A DNA stretch of 64,000 nucleotides, from the NCBI RefSeq assembly GCF_918814755.1, contig NZ_CAKKNT010000006.1:1-64000 (forward strand). The letters run 5' to 3'. The number at the start of each line of letters is the position of its first letter. Position 1 is the first letter of the stretch. The notes under the pieces are model-generated. The model did no database searches, was not told where the DNA came from, and worked only from the letters and a program-made list of their open reading frames with translations. Below, piece after piece: positions 36,991 to 45,449 of the stretch. The position numbers and the translations under genes were made by a program. Source of the DNA: Periweissella ghanensis. Lineage in GTDB: Bacteria; Bacillota; Bacilli; Lactobacillales; Lactobacillaceae.

Positions 36991-38106
36991 ATGGAATTAA
37001 GCGAAGCAAAGAAAAAACTTGAAGTTATGCAACTTGAAGTCGCTAAATTTGGGGCATCCCTTGATTTGGATGCTTTAGATGGCCAAATTGCTGAAAATGA
37101 ATATGAAATGAGCCAAAGTGAATTTTGGAATGATAATCAAGCGGCGCAAAAAGTTATTGATGAAACTAATCAATTAAAGAAACGCCGCGATGAATACACG
37201 GATTTAGTTGATGGGGTGGATAATATTGCCACGACAATCGAATTACTAGCCGAAATGCCTGATGAGGACTTACAAGCTGAATTAGAGACGGAAATTACCA
37301 CCCTCGAAGGACGCTTAGAGAGTTATCGCTTGGCGCAACTATTGAATGAACCTTATGATGCTAATGATGCCATTTTAGAAATTCACCCGGGTTCTGGGGG
37401 TACCGAGTCTGCCGATTGGGGCCAGAATTTATTCCGGATGTACACGCGCTGGGCCGAACAACATGATTTCAAAGTTGAAATCATGGATTATCAACCGGAT
37501 GACGTTGCGGGAGTATCATCGGTAACGCTAGCAATTAAAGGGTACAATGCCTATGGATACTTGCGTTCGGAAAAAGGTGTGCACCGGTTTGTCCGTATTT
37601 CACCATTTGATTCAGCCGGTCGTCGGCACACTTCATTTGTGTCAATTGATGTAATGCCAGAAATTGATGATAGTGTCGAAGTAGATATTAGTTGGGACGA
37701 TATTAAAATGGATGTTTTCCGGGCTTCCGGGGCTGGGGGACAACACATTAACAAAACTAGTTCAGCGGTGCGGTTGACGCACATTCCAACTGGGATTGTG
37801 GTGGCTTCCCAAGCACAACGTTCACAATTTCAAAATAAAGATACAGCCTTAGCGATGTTAAAATCAAAGTTGTATCAATTAGAAATGGAAAAGAAAGAAC
37901 AAGAACGTGCGGCCATCGCGGGCGAACAAATGGAAAATGGTTGGGGTTCACAAATTCGTTCATATGTCTTCCACCCATACAGTATGGTTAAAGATCACCG
38001 GACAAATTTTGAAACCAGTAATCCGCAAGCCGTGATGGATGGTAATATTGATCCGTTTATTATGGCGTACTTACAATGGAAATTAAGTTTACAAAATCCA
38101 GAATAA
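36991..38106 (+). CDS. prfB: Peptide chain release factor 2, without programmed frameshift
   Basis: RF2 ends translation at UGA and UAA. The 371-residue protein has the SPF recognition motif (VRISPFDSAGRRHTSF) and the catalytic GGQ (249-251). In many bacteria an in-frame UGA near codon 25 demands a +1 frameshift; here the matching place reads straight through (TTTGGGGCATCCCTTGATTT, giving FGASLD), so this autoregulation is absent. The start is the ATG at 36991, 10 nt after AAGGAGG; the upstream TTG is too close. The gene follows secA, as in Bacillus. Confidence 0.96.
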   Translation: MELSEAKKKLEVMQLEVAKFGASLDLDALDGQIAENEYEMSQSEFWNDNQAAQKVIDETNQLKKRRDEYTDLVDGVDNIATTIELLAEMPDEDLQAELETEITTLEGRLESYRLAQLLNEPYDANDAILEIHPGSGGTESADWGQNLFRMYTRWAEQHDFKVEIMDYQPDDVAGVSSVTLAIKGYNAYGYLRSEKGVHRFVRISPFDSAGRRHTSFVSIDVMPEIDDSVEVDISWDDIKMDVFRASGAGGQHINKTSSAVRLTHIPTGIVVASQAQRSQFQNKDTALAMLKSKLYQLEMEKKEQERAAIAGEQMENGWGSQIRSYVFHPYSMVKDHRTNFETSNPQAVMDGNIDPFIMAYLQWKLSLQNPE

Positions 38107-38113
38107 ACTTATG

Positions 38114-38130
38114 TTTACAAAACATTTACA
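38114..38130 (+). promoter_or_regulatory. Pho box before phoP
   Basis: TTTACAAAACATTTACA: two perfect TTTACA units 11 nt apart, and the same 17 bases occur before pstC. It lies upstream of a terminator and about 44 nt before the phoP -10 box. This suggests autoregulation of phoPR. Confidence 0.6.
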
Positions 38131-38163
38131 AAAGCTATACAGCAACAGATGTATAGCTTTTTT
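38130..38163 (+). terminator. Terminator of prfB
   Basis: AAAAGCTATACA pairs with TGTATAGCTTTTTT. It lies between the Pho box and the phoP -10. Confidence 0.88.
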
Positions 38164-38173
38164 ATTAGTTTGG

Positions 38174-38179
38174 TATACT
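38174..38179 (+). promoter_or_regulatory. Putative -10 box of phoPR
   Basis: TATACT with no recognisable -35, as expected for an activator-dependent promoter. Confidence 0.45.
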
Positions 38180-38211
38180 TATAGTAAATATGTATCTGTG
38201 AGGATTTAAGA

Positions 38212-38919
38212 ATGCGAAAAGTTTTGGTGGTCGATGATGAACCGGCAATTGCAACACTGCTTGAATATAATTTAAAACAAGCAAATTACGAAGTACAAGT
38301 TGTGAATGATGGTTTGCAAGCATTTGAAGCCGGACGCACAAACCAATATGATGTAATTTTATTGGATTTGATGCTACCTGGGATTGATGGGATTGATGTC
38401 ACTAAAAAATTACGTCAAGAAAAAGTAAAAACTCCAATTATCATTATCACAGCTAAAGGTGATGAATTTGATAAAGTGCTCGGCTTAGAAATTGGTGCCG
38501 ATGATTATATTACGAAGCCTTTTAGTCCCCGCGAAGTGTTGGCACGGATTAAAGCCGTTATGCGGCGGTATGAAGATTTAGCTAATGCCAGTGATCAGGG
38601 TGAAAGTGGTGCAATTTTACGTTTTTCAGGTGTTCAAATTGATAAAAATCGTAAAGCAGTCACAATTGAGGGTAATGATATCAATTTGACCCCAAAAGAA
38701 TTTGAATTACTATTGTTCTTAGTTGAACGTAAAAATCGCGTTCTTAGCCGTGAAGAAATTCTTAGTGGGGTTTGGGGCTATGATTATGCTGGTGAAACGC
38801 GAATGGTCGACATTCATATTTCACACTTACGTGAAAAGTTGGAAGTAGATGTGAAAAATCCACAAATTCTAAAAACGGTCCGCGGTTTTGGTTACCAATT
38901 TGTAGTTAAGAAGGATTAG
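38212..38919 (+). CDS. phoP: Phosphate response regulator PhoP (PnpR)
   Basis: The 235-residue OmpR-type regulator has a receiver domain with the acidic pair DDE (8-10), phospho-acceptor D52 in LLDLMLPG and Lys in ITKPFSP, plus a winged-helix DNA-binding domain (about 135-233: LTPKEFELLLFL, RVLSREEIL, TRMVDIHISHLREKL, RGFGYQF). Position next to phoR and pst, and Pho boxes in the window, support a phosphate-starvation role rather than another OmpR function. GAGGATTTAAGA precedes the ATG. It is followed by phoR after 3 nt. Confidence 0.92.
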   Translation: MRKVLVVDDEPAIATLLEYNLKQANYEVQVVNDGLQAFEAGRTNQYDVILLDLMLPGIDGIDVTKKLRQEKVKTPIIIITAKGDEFDKVLGLEIGADDYITKPFSPREVLARIKAVMRRYEDLANASDQGESGAILRFSGVQIDKNRKAVTIEGNDINLTPKEFELLLFLVERKNRVLSREEILSGVWGYDYAGETRMVDIHISHLREKLEVDVKNPQILKTVRGFGYQFVVKKD

Positions 38920-38922
38920 CCC

Positions 38923-40311
38923 ATGCAAAAACAAATGTGGCGACGAATTATTTTAATAAGTGCCGTTTTACTAAGTATTAACATTAGTATTATGTTGATT
39001 TTAGTGCGCATTTTAGACACGATGCTGAAGTTAAATTTTATTTGGGTCGCTATTATTGCCAGCATGGTTGTCACGGTTGTCCAAATTTGTATGTACACAA
39101 TGATTGTTATCCAAAGGCAAACGTATTTAAATGCGATGACTGAGAAACTGGAAGCAATTGCTGCCGAAAAAAATCCAAGCCATATTTTATTGGATAAAGG
39201 TGATCCTTATTATGATGTCATTAATGCCATTAATAAGGTCCAATCATTTGAAAGTAATAAAGTTTATTGGTTACGTCGGCGAGAAGGTGAATTATCAACA
39301 TTAATTCAACATTTACCAGTCGGGGTTTTGGTTGTTAATCACCACCGTAAAATTAAAATAATGAATGCCGCCGCTAACCATTTGTTGGGTGTTAAATTAG
39401 TGATTGGGGAGCTGTTATATAGTATTATTACTAATCACTATGCCTTGACGGCGATGTTGGAATGTGCGATGGAAACCCATCAAGATCAACGTAAAGCAAT
39501 TCAAATTGAAACGGATGAAGGTATTAAGCATTTAGAAGTCACGATGGTTTACCACGAAACTTCTAAAACCCACTTTCAAATTGTCATTATTATTTATGAC
39601 TTAACCGAAGTTGTTCAACTTGAACAAATGCAAGTCGATTTTGTTTCCAATGCCTCACACGAATTAAAAACCCCGATTACCGCAATTAATGGGTTTGCGG
39701 AAACGCTATTAGCTGGGGCTAAAGATGATCCGGCGACGTTAGAACAATTTTTGACGATTATCAATAATGAAAGTAAACGCTTGATTGATTTAGTCGAAGA
39801 TGTTTTATCGATTTCACGTTTTACGACGACAGATGTTGGTGATGAACAAAGTGATGAGCCAATTATGATTAAAGGCTGGCTTGATGATGAGATTACGAGT
39901 ATGTCACGCATTGCGGCCACAAAGAATATTGAACTTATTAATGCTACAGCTGTGACATTTAACGTTGCAACTAAACCTAATTATTTAACGCAAATTGTTA
40001 AAAATGTGATTAGTAATGCTATCAAATATAATAAAGAAGGTGGGGCCGTGGTAATCACAGCCCAACCAATTAATGAAGGTTGGCAATTAGAAATTAAGGA
40101 CAATGGGATTGGGATTCCAAGTAAGCAATTGCCCCGTGTATTTGAACGTTTTTATCGTGGGGATGCTTCGCGGACGCAGCAAATTGCGAGTGGTACTGGT
40201 TTGGGCTTAGCAATTGTTAAAGAATTGGTGACAAAGTTAAACGGTGAAATTAGTTTGAAAAGTCAAGTTGGCGTTGGCACAACGGTAACAATTATTTTTA
40301 ATAACGTATAA
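38923..40311 (+). CDS. phoR: Sensor histidine kinase PhoR (PnpS)
   Basis: The kinase partner of PhoP. The 462-residue protein has two transmembrane helices (about 8-29 and 41-63) joined by only some ten residues, so there is no extracytoplasmic sensor domain. A PAS-like domain follows (about 122-235), then HisKA with H246 in SNASHELKTPITAINGF, and HATPase_c with NVISNAIKYNKEG, DNGIGIP and GTGLGLAIVKEL. The lack of an outer domain fits input from PstSCAB-PhoU or the cytoplasm. AAGGATTAGCCC in the phoP end is the ribosome site. Confidence 0.92.
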   Translation: MQKQMWRRIILISAVLLSINISIMLILVRILDTMLKLNFIWVAIIASMVVTVVQICMYTMIVIQRQTYLNAMTEKLEAIAAEKNPSHILLDKGDPYYDVINAINKVQSFESNKVYWLRRREGELSTLIQHLPVGVLVVNHHRKIKIMNAAANHLLGVKLVIGELLYSIITNHYALTAMLECAMETHQDQRKAIQIETDEGIKHLEVTMVYHETSKTHFQIVIIIYDLTEVVQLEQMQVDFVSNASHELKTPITAINGFAETLLAGAKDDPATLEQFLTIINNESKRLIDLVEDVLSISRFTTTDVGDEQSDEPIMIKGWLDDEITSMSRIAATKNIELINATAVTFNVATKPNYLTQIVKNVISNAIKYNKEGGAVVITAQPINEGWQLEIKDNGIGIPSKQLPRVFERFYRGDASRTQQIASGTGLGLAIVKELVTKLNGEISLKSQVGVGTTVTIIFNNV

Positions 40312-40342
40312 ACATTAAACACAGCTTAAAGCTTAATAACTT

Positions 40343-40377
40343 AAACGTCTAATCAATGCGATGATTAGACGTTTTTT
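40343..40377 (+). terminator. Terminator of phoPR
   Basis: AAACGTCTAATCA pairs with TGATTAGACGTTTTTT. Confidence 0.9.
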
Positions 40378-40394
40378 AGCTTGCTTAAAGAACA

Positions 40395-40448
40395 TTTACA
40401 AAACATTTACATTACCACTACAGCGGATTTACGTTATTTACGTATACT
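40395..40448 (+). promoter_or_regulatory. Pho box array and -10 of the pst operon
   Basis: TTTACA at 40395 and 40406, ACTACA at 40417 and TTTACG at 40428 are spaced exactly 11 nt apart on one strand, the pattern bound by tandem PhoP dimers. TATACT follows at 40443-40448 without a consensus -35. Confidence 0.7.
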
Positions 40449-40702
40449 AGCCTAGTAAGTAAATTTAGATATACGAAAATTATGCAGGGGAGGATACAAA
40501 AGATAAACGTGGCGAATATTTCGACACGGACTTTTTTGTTGATTGAATTTAAAAATAGAATAATATTGTGTATTTAGCAGAAGTTAGAATTTAGCAAACA
40601 TAAATTACATTATCTGCTGCTGTAGTAGATAGCTTTTGATACATAGTTGTGCTGCATAAGAGCAATGTGTACTTAAGTGGGTTAATTAGAAGGAGAGTGC
40701 TC

Positions 40703-41623
40703 ATGGATCAAATCCGTGAAAGTTTATTAAAGACATCAATCGCAACCAAGCGTGAACGTTTCGGGCGATCAATTACAATGGCAGCATTGATTTTGATTGC
40801 AGTCATCGTCGTTTCAATTTTTTACTTTATTGCATCTAAAGGGTTATCAACATTCTTTGTTGATAAAATCAATGTCTGGGAATTCTTAAGTGGTAAAACT
40901 TGGAATCCTGGTACTACTGATGCCCATGGTAAACAAGAAGTTGGGGCCTTGCCAATGATTGTCGGATCATTTTTAATTACGGTCCTTTCAGCCATTATTG
41001 CGACACCATTTGCAATTGGTACGGCGGTATTCATGACAGAAATTTCACCAAAGCACGGTGCCCGAATTTTACAACCAGTTATTGAATTATTGGTTGGGAT
41101 TCCATCAGTTGTCTATGGTTTCATTGGTTTGACTGTCATCGTCCCACTTCAACGACACATTTTTGGTGGTTCAGGTTTTGGGGTTTTAGCCGGAACAGTG
41201 GTCTTATTCGTAATGATTTTACCAACTGTAACATCAATGACGGTTGATACTTTACGTTCAGTCCCACAATATTACCGTGAATCAGCACTTGCGATTGGGG
41301 CAACTCGTTGGCAAGCAATTTACAAAGTTATTTTACGTGCGGCCACACCAGGGATTTTAACGGCAATCGTGTTCGGAATGGCCCGCGCCTTTGGGGAAGC
41401 CCTTGCGGTCCAAATGGTGGTTGGGAATGCCCCAATTTTGCCAACAAACTTAACTAGTCCAGCCGCAACTTTGACATCAATTTTAACGCAAGGAATTGGT
41501 AACACTGTGATGGGATCAATGCAAAACGATGTGCTTTGGACATTGGCCTTGATTTTATTATTTATGTCATTAGTATTTAACATTATTATTCGTGTGATTG
41601 GTAAGAAGGGAGAATTGAAATAA
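40703..41623 (+). CDS. pstC: Phosphate ABC transporter permease PstC
   Basis: PstC is one of two membrane subunits of the high-affinity phosphate importer. The 306-residue protein has six transmembrane helices and the MetI-type EAA loop ESALAIGATRWQAIYKVIL (about 193-211), preceded by VELLVGIPSVVYGFIGL, typical of PstC. The start is the ATG at 40703, after AAGGAGAGTGC; an in-frame ATG 54 nt upstream lacks a ribosome site. It is the first gene of pstC-pstA-pstB-pstB-phoU; pstS is missing from the front of the operon. Confidence 0.96.
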   Translation: MDQIRESLLKTSIATKRERFGRSITMAALILIAVIVVSIFYFIASKGLSTFFVDKINVWEFLSGKTWNPGTTDAHGKQEVGALPMIVGSFLITVLSAIIATPFAIGTAVFMTEISPKHGARILQPVIELLVGIPSVVYGFIGLTVIVPLQRHIFGGSGFGVLAGTVVLFVMILPTVTSMTVDTLRSVPQYYRESALAIGATRWQAIYKVILRAATPGILTAIVFGMARAFGEALAVQMVVGNAPILPTNLTSPAATLTSILTQGIGNTVMGSMQNDVLWTLALILLFMSLVFNIIIRVIGKKGELK

Positions 41624-42510
41624 TGAATGCAAAAATTTCAAATAAGATTGCTACGGCAGTCCTATATCTAATTGCGGGATTAGTCGTTCTTCTTTTAGCT
41701 GGATTACTTGGATTTATCTTAGTTAGTGGTGTACCACACTTAAGTTGGCACTTTTTAACAAGTCCTTCATTGGCCTTCCAAGCTGGTGGGGGGATTGAGT
41801 TCCAATTGTTTAACTCAATCTATCTTTTATTTATCACAATGTTGATTTCCTTTCCAATTGCCTTGGGTGCGGGAATCTACTTAAACGAATACGCGAAGCA
41901 AAACATGTTTACAACGATTATTCGAACAGCCATTGAAATTTTAAGTTCATTGCCATCAGTTGTGGTTGGATTGTTTGGTTTCTTGTTGATTGTTGTTAAA
42001 TTACAATTAGGGTTCTCAATCCTTTCAGGGGCGATTGCGTTGACAATTTTCAACTTACCATTGTTAACACGTTCGGTTGAAGGTTCATTGAAGTCAATTC
42101 CTGATTTACAACGTGAAGCTGGTTCAGCCTTAGGATTATCAAAATGGGAAACTGTAATTCACGTGATTTTCCCAGCCGCCCTTCCAAGTATTGTTACAGG
42201 GATTGTGCTTTCAGCTGGTCGGGTATTCGGGGAAGCCGCCGCTTTGATCTACACGGCCGGTCAATCAGCTCCAGCCCTTGACTTCACTGACTGGAACCCA
42301 TTTGATGCTACGAGCCCATTAAACTTGATGCGTCCAGCTGAAACTTTAGCGGTGCACATTTGGAAAATTAACTCTGAAGGTATTCAACCTGATGCTGCAC
42401 AAGTATCTGCCGGTGCTTCAGCTGTCTTAATCATTGCAGTTTTAATTTTCAACATATCTGCACGTTGGATTGGTAAAGCGCTCTACAAACGTTTGACATC
42501 AGCTCGTTAA
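41623..42510 (+). CDS. pstA: Phosphate ABC transporter permease PstA
   Basis: PstA pairs with PstC to form the phosphate channel. The 295-residue protein has six transmembrane helices, the block EILSSLPSVVVGLFGF typical of PstA, and the EAA loop REAGSALGLSKWETVIHVIFP. The ATG overlaps the last base of the pstC stop (TAATG), with AAGGGAGAA upstream, so translational coupling is likely. Confidence 0.96.
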   Translation: MNAKISNKIATAVLYLIAGLVVLLLAGLLGFILVSGVPHLSWHFLTSPSLAFQAGGGIEFQLFNSIYLLFITMLISFPIALGAGIYLNEYAKQNMFTTIIRTAIEILSSLPSVVVGLFGFLLIVVKLQLGFSILSGAIALTIFNLPLLTRSVEGSLKSIPDLQREAGSALGLSKWETVIHVIFPAALPSIVTGIVLSAGRVFGEAAALIYTAGQSAPALDFTDWNPFDATSPLNLMRPAETLAVHIWKINSEGIQPDAAQVSAGASAVLIIAVLIFNISARWIGKALYKRLTSAR

Positions 42511-42538
42511 ACCACGGGTATCTGAAAGGAATTAAAGT

Positions 42539-43357
42539 ATGTTAGAAAATGAAGCATTAAATACTGATAACGCACCATTACGGAACATTTATCGTTTTGG
42601 TGAGGATGCAGAAATTGCATTATCAACCCACGGCTTACGGGTATTCTATGGTGATAACGAAGCATTGTCAGAAGGTGATTTAGAATTTGAACGGTACAAG
42701 ATTACATCTTTAATCGGAGCATCAGGTTCTGGTAAATCAACATTCCTACGGTCACTTAACCGGATGAATGATAATATTGCGACCGTTAAAGGACAAATTA
42801 TGTACCGCGGCATTGACATTAATTCTAAAGAAGTTGATGTTTACGAAATGCGTCGGCACATTGGCATGGTTTTCCAACGACCAAACCCATTTGCTAAATC
42901 AATTCGTGATAATATCACGTTTGCTTTGAAGCAACGTGGAATGCGCGATAAAGCCAAGCTTGAAGAGATTGTTGAAACATCACTTAAGCAAGCGGCCCTT
43001 TGGGATCAAGTTAAAGATGACTTAGGTAAAAGTGCGTTGGCATTATCTGGGGGTCAACAACAACGGTTAGTAATTGCGCGGGCAATTGCGATGAAACCCG
43101 ATATTTTATTACTTGATGAACCAGCGAGTGCGTTGGACCCAATTTCAACTTCACAAATTGAAGATACTTTGCTTGAACTTAAAGAAAAGTACACGATTGT
43201 TATCGTTACGCACAACATGCAACAAGCCGCACGGATCTCTGATTACACAGCATTCTTCCACTTAGGAAAAGCGATTGAGTATGATGAAACCCGTAAGATC
43301 TTTACACGGCCAAAGGTTAAGTTAACGAACGATTATATCTCAGGTAATTTCGGGTAG
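42539..43357 (+). CDS. pstB1: Phosphate ABC transporter ATPase PstB (first copy)
   Basis: The ATPase energises phosphate import. The 272-residue protein has Walker A GASGSGKST (60-68), SLNRMNDNIATVKGQ, the Q-loop VFQRPNPFAKSI, the signature [14 protein letters not shown] and Walker B ILLLDEPASALDP. It carries about 25 extra N-terminal residues relative to the second copy. Two adjacent pstB genes are frequent in lactobacilli and lactococci; both keep all catalytic motifs, so either a heterodimer or separate homodimers is possible. GAAAGGAATTAA precedes the ATG. Confidence 0.95.
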   Translation: MLENEALNTDNAPLRNIYRFGEDAEIALSTHGLRVFYGDNEALSEGDLEFERYKITSLIGASGSGKSTFLRSLNRMNDNIATVKGQIMYRGIDINSKEVDVYEMRRHIGMVFQRPNPFAKSIRDNITFALKQRGMRDKAKLEEIVETSLKQAALWDQVKDDLGKSALALSGGQQQRLVIARAIAMKPDILLLDEPASALDPISTSQIEDTLLELKEKYTIVIVTHNMQQAARISDYTAFFHLGKAIEYDETRKIFTRPKVKLTNDYISGNFG

Positions 43358-43371
43358 TATAGGAGGCCACA

Positions 43372-44130
43372 ATGGCAGATTCAATTTTAACAACAGAAAA
43401 TGTGCGCCTTTACTATGGCGATAAAGAAGCCTTACACGGTTTTGATTTAGATTTTCCTGAAAAAGGAATTACTGCTTTAATTGGACCTTCAGGTTCAGGT
43501 AAGTCAACGTATATTCGGGCAATTAACCGGATGCACGATTTGACTGAAGGGGTAACGGTTACTGGAAACTTCATGTTTAAAGGTAACAACATTTATGCAC
43601 CAACAACTGATACGGTTGAATTACGGAAACAAATTGGGATGGTTTTCCAACAACCCAATCCCTTCCCATTCTCAATTTATGACAACGTGGCCTTTGGGTT
43701 ACGGATTGCGGGTAAGACTAAAAAAGTTGAACTTGATGAAATTGTTGAAAAATCTTTAAAGCAAGCGGCCATTTGGGATGAAGTTAAAGATGTGCTCCAT
43801 AAGAGTGCATTATCACTTTCTGGGGGCCAACAACAACGGGTTTCAATTGCCCGAACATTAGCCGTATCACCTGATATTTTGTTGTTGGATGAACCAACTA
43901 GTGCGTTGGACCCGGTTTCTTCACACAAAATTGAAGAAACTTTGATGAACATTCGTAACGATTACACGATTATTATCGTTACACACAATATGTCTCAAGC
44001 ATCTCGTATTTCTGATCGTACCGCATTTTTCATGGATGGGAACTTGATCGAAGTTAGCCCAACTACGCAATTATTTACTGATCCAAAAGAAAAACAAACA
44101 CAAGATTATATCACTGGTCGTTTTGGCTAG
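43372..44130 (+). CDS. pstB2: Phosphate ABC transporter ATPase PstB (second copy)
   Basis: The 252-residue protein has the normal PstB length. Walker A is GPSGSGKST (38-46), Q-loop [12 protein letters not shown], signature [13 protein letters not shown] and Walker [32 protein letters not shown] is typical of PstB. It is diverged from the first copy, not a recent duplicate. It starts 14 nt after it, with AGGAGG at good spacing. Confidence 0.95.
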   Translation: MADSILTTENVRLYYGDKEALHGFDLDFPEKGITALIGPSGSGKSTYIRAINRMHDLTEGVTVTGNFMFKGNNIYAPTTDTVELRKQIGMVFQQPNPFPFSIYDNVAFGLRIAGKTKKVELDEIVEKSLKQAAIWDEVKDVLHKSALSLSGGQQQRVSIARTLAVSPDILLLDEPTSALDPVSSHKIEETLMNIRNDYTIIIVTHNMSQASRISDRTAFFMDGNLIEVSPTTQLFTDPKEKQTQDYITGRFG

Positions 44131-44152
44131 GTAACGGGAATAGGAGATTATT

Positions 44153-44830
44153 ATGCGACGCTTATTTGATGAAGAACTATCAGATTTGGATGCTTCTTTT
44201 ACTGAAATGGGGATGCTTGTCAGTGAAACCATTGGTAAAGCCGTTGTGGCGTTTGTGAACCATGACCGTGACACAGCATTGGAAATTATCAAATCTGATG
44301 AACAAATTAACCAACGCGAAGTAGCGATTGAAAAGAAGACTTTCGAAATGATTGCTTTGTATCAACCAGTGACAATTGATTTACGTGAAATTGTGACAGT
44401 TTTAAAAGCGGTCTCTGAACTTGAACGAATGGGCGACCATGCGCGTGATGTGGCCGAAGCAACTATTCGGGTTAAAGGAACTAAGCGTTCAGCAGAAATC
44501 GAAGAAACAATTGCTAAGATGGGTGAACAAACTCGTCAAATGGTAAAAGATATCCTTGGGGTCTATGTTAACGATGATGCCCAAGCTGCTAGTATTATTG
44601 CCGCTAACAATGTTAGTGTTGGCGAATTATCACACCAAGTCCGGTTGGATGTGATTGCAAACATTGAAAAAGATAGCGAATTAGCAACGTCAGGAACGGA
44701 CTACTTAATCGTAGCGGGTCACTTGAAGCGGATTGCTGATTATGTAACGAACATTGCGGAATGGATTGTTTACAAGCGTACAGGTAAAATCGTTGATTTA
44801 AACCCTGGCAACAGCAGTTCATTTGTTTAG
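44153..44830 (+). CDS. phoU: Phosphate signalling regulator PhoU
   Basis: PhoU links Pst transport activity to the PhoR kinase and limits phosphate uptake. The 225-residue all-helical protein contains two PhoU repeats with the metal-binding E/DxxxD patterns: LKAVSELERMGDHARDVAEA in repeat 1 and AGHLKRIADYVTNIAEWIVY in repeat 2. It is last in the pst operon, 22 nt after pstB2, with AGGAGATT upstream, and is followed by a terminator. Confidence 0.96.
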   Translation: MRRLFDEELSDLDASFTEMGMLVSETIGKAVVAFVNHDRDTALEIIKSDEQINQREVAIEKKTFEMIALYQPVTIDLREIVTVLKAVSELERMGDHARDVAEATIRVKGTKRSAEIEETIAKMGEQTRQMVKDILGVYVNDDAQAASIIAANNVSVGELSHQVRLDVIANIEKDSELATSGTDYLIVAGHLKRIADYVTNIAEWIVYKRTGKIVDLNPGNSSSFV

Positions 44831-44847
44831 TAAATACTGATCTTAAG

Positions 44848-44884
44848 AATCCCGGCAAGATTAATTTCTTGCTGGGATTTTTTT
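44848..44884 (+). terminator. Terminator of the pst operon
   Basis: AATCCCGGCAAGA pairs with TCTTGCTGGGATT, followed by T5-T6. Confidence 0.9.
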
Positions 44885-45047
44885 CAGTGGGGATGCAAAT
44901 GAATTCCTTAGTACGACAGTAACGGGGGATCAATTGCCTAAAGCTTTGGTTAGCATTTGGCATTTTTAGTGTTAAAAACCTAGTAGATAAGATAAAATTA
45001 AAGGGTAAAGCTATAAAATATTAAGTTTACGAGGTATAGAAAAGTTA

Positions 45048-45446
45048 ATGAAACAAACAAAGAAATTACGACGTTCTAATAATCGCGTTGTGTTTGGAGT
45101 TTTGGGCGGCTTTGCCGAATATTTTGAAATTGATGCCAAAATCGTGCGGTTATTATTTATGGTCATCGCGCTATTAGTCATCATTGGAAGTCATTTCCAT
45201 ATTGGGTTTGGATCATGGTTGTTAATCTACTTATTAGCAACTATCCTGATGCCCGCTCCGGTCGGAAGTTGGTTAAATATTTTTAGTCAACTTCGAGATG
45301 CTAGTCGTGAACAACAAGCTAATGGGCAAGCTAAAAGTGGCCCAAGTCCACGGCGCACAACCCGACAAAAAACAAATCCACAAAAACCAACCATTATTGT
45401 TGATGGTGAGGTTCTTGATGAAAGTAATCCAAAGAAAGATAAGTAA
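45048..45446 (+). CDS. PspC domain membrane protein (YvlC-like)
   Basis: The 132-residue protein has a PspC domain: a basic N-terminus (KKLRRSNNRVVFGVLGGFAEYF), the EIDAKIVRLLFMV helix and a second transmembrane segment (about 44-66), then a hydrophilic, lysine-rich tail. PspC proteins respond to membrane stress. Together with the YvlD-like gene 3 nt downstream and hprK-lgt, this matches the Bacillus yvlC-yvlD-hprK-lgt arrangement. The ribosome site is a modest GAGGTATAG. Confidence 0.85.
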   Translation: MKQTKKLRRSNNRVVFGVLGGFAEYFEIDAKIVRLLFMVIALLVIIGSHFHIGFGSWLLIYLLATILMPAPVGSWLNIFSQLRDASREQQANGQAKSGPSPRRTTRQKTNPQKPTIIVDGEVLDESNPKKDK

Positions 45447-45449
45447 TAT

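Larger units (their letters stand above)
40312..40702 (+). other. Intergenic region between phoR and pstC with long leader
   Basis: About 390 bases. In order: the phoR terminator, a Pho box array, a TATACT -10 (40443-40448), then roughly 250 nt of untranslated leader. The leader holds CGTGGCGAATATTTCGACACG (arms CGTG/CACG and CGAA/TTCG, 40507-40527) and TATCTGCTGCTGTAGTAGATA around 40610-40630. A GGGGAGG at 40487 has no convincing gene after it. Confidence 0.55.

Noticed and set aside
40482-40580. Possible short upstream reading frame (about 32 codons) in the pstC leader
   Set aside because: The ATG at 40482 has no ribosome site, and the GGGGAGG at 40487 is badly spaced for the later GTG. 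The product looks like random sequence.
43372-44130. Recent duplication of pstB
   Set aside because: The two copies are clearly diverged in sequence and N-terminal length. Paired pstB genes are an old, common arrangement in this group.
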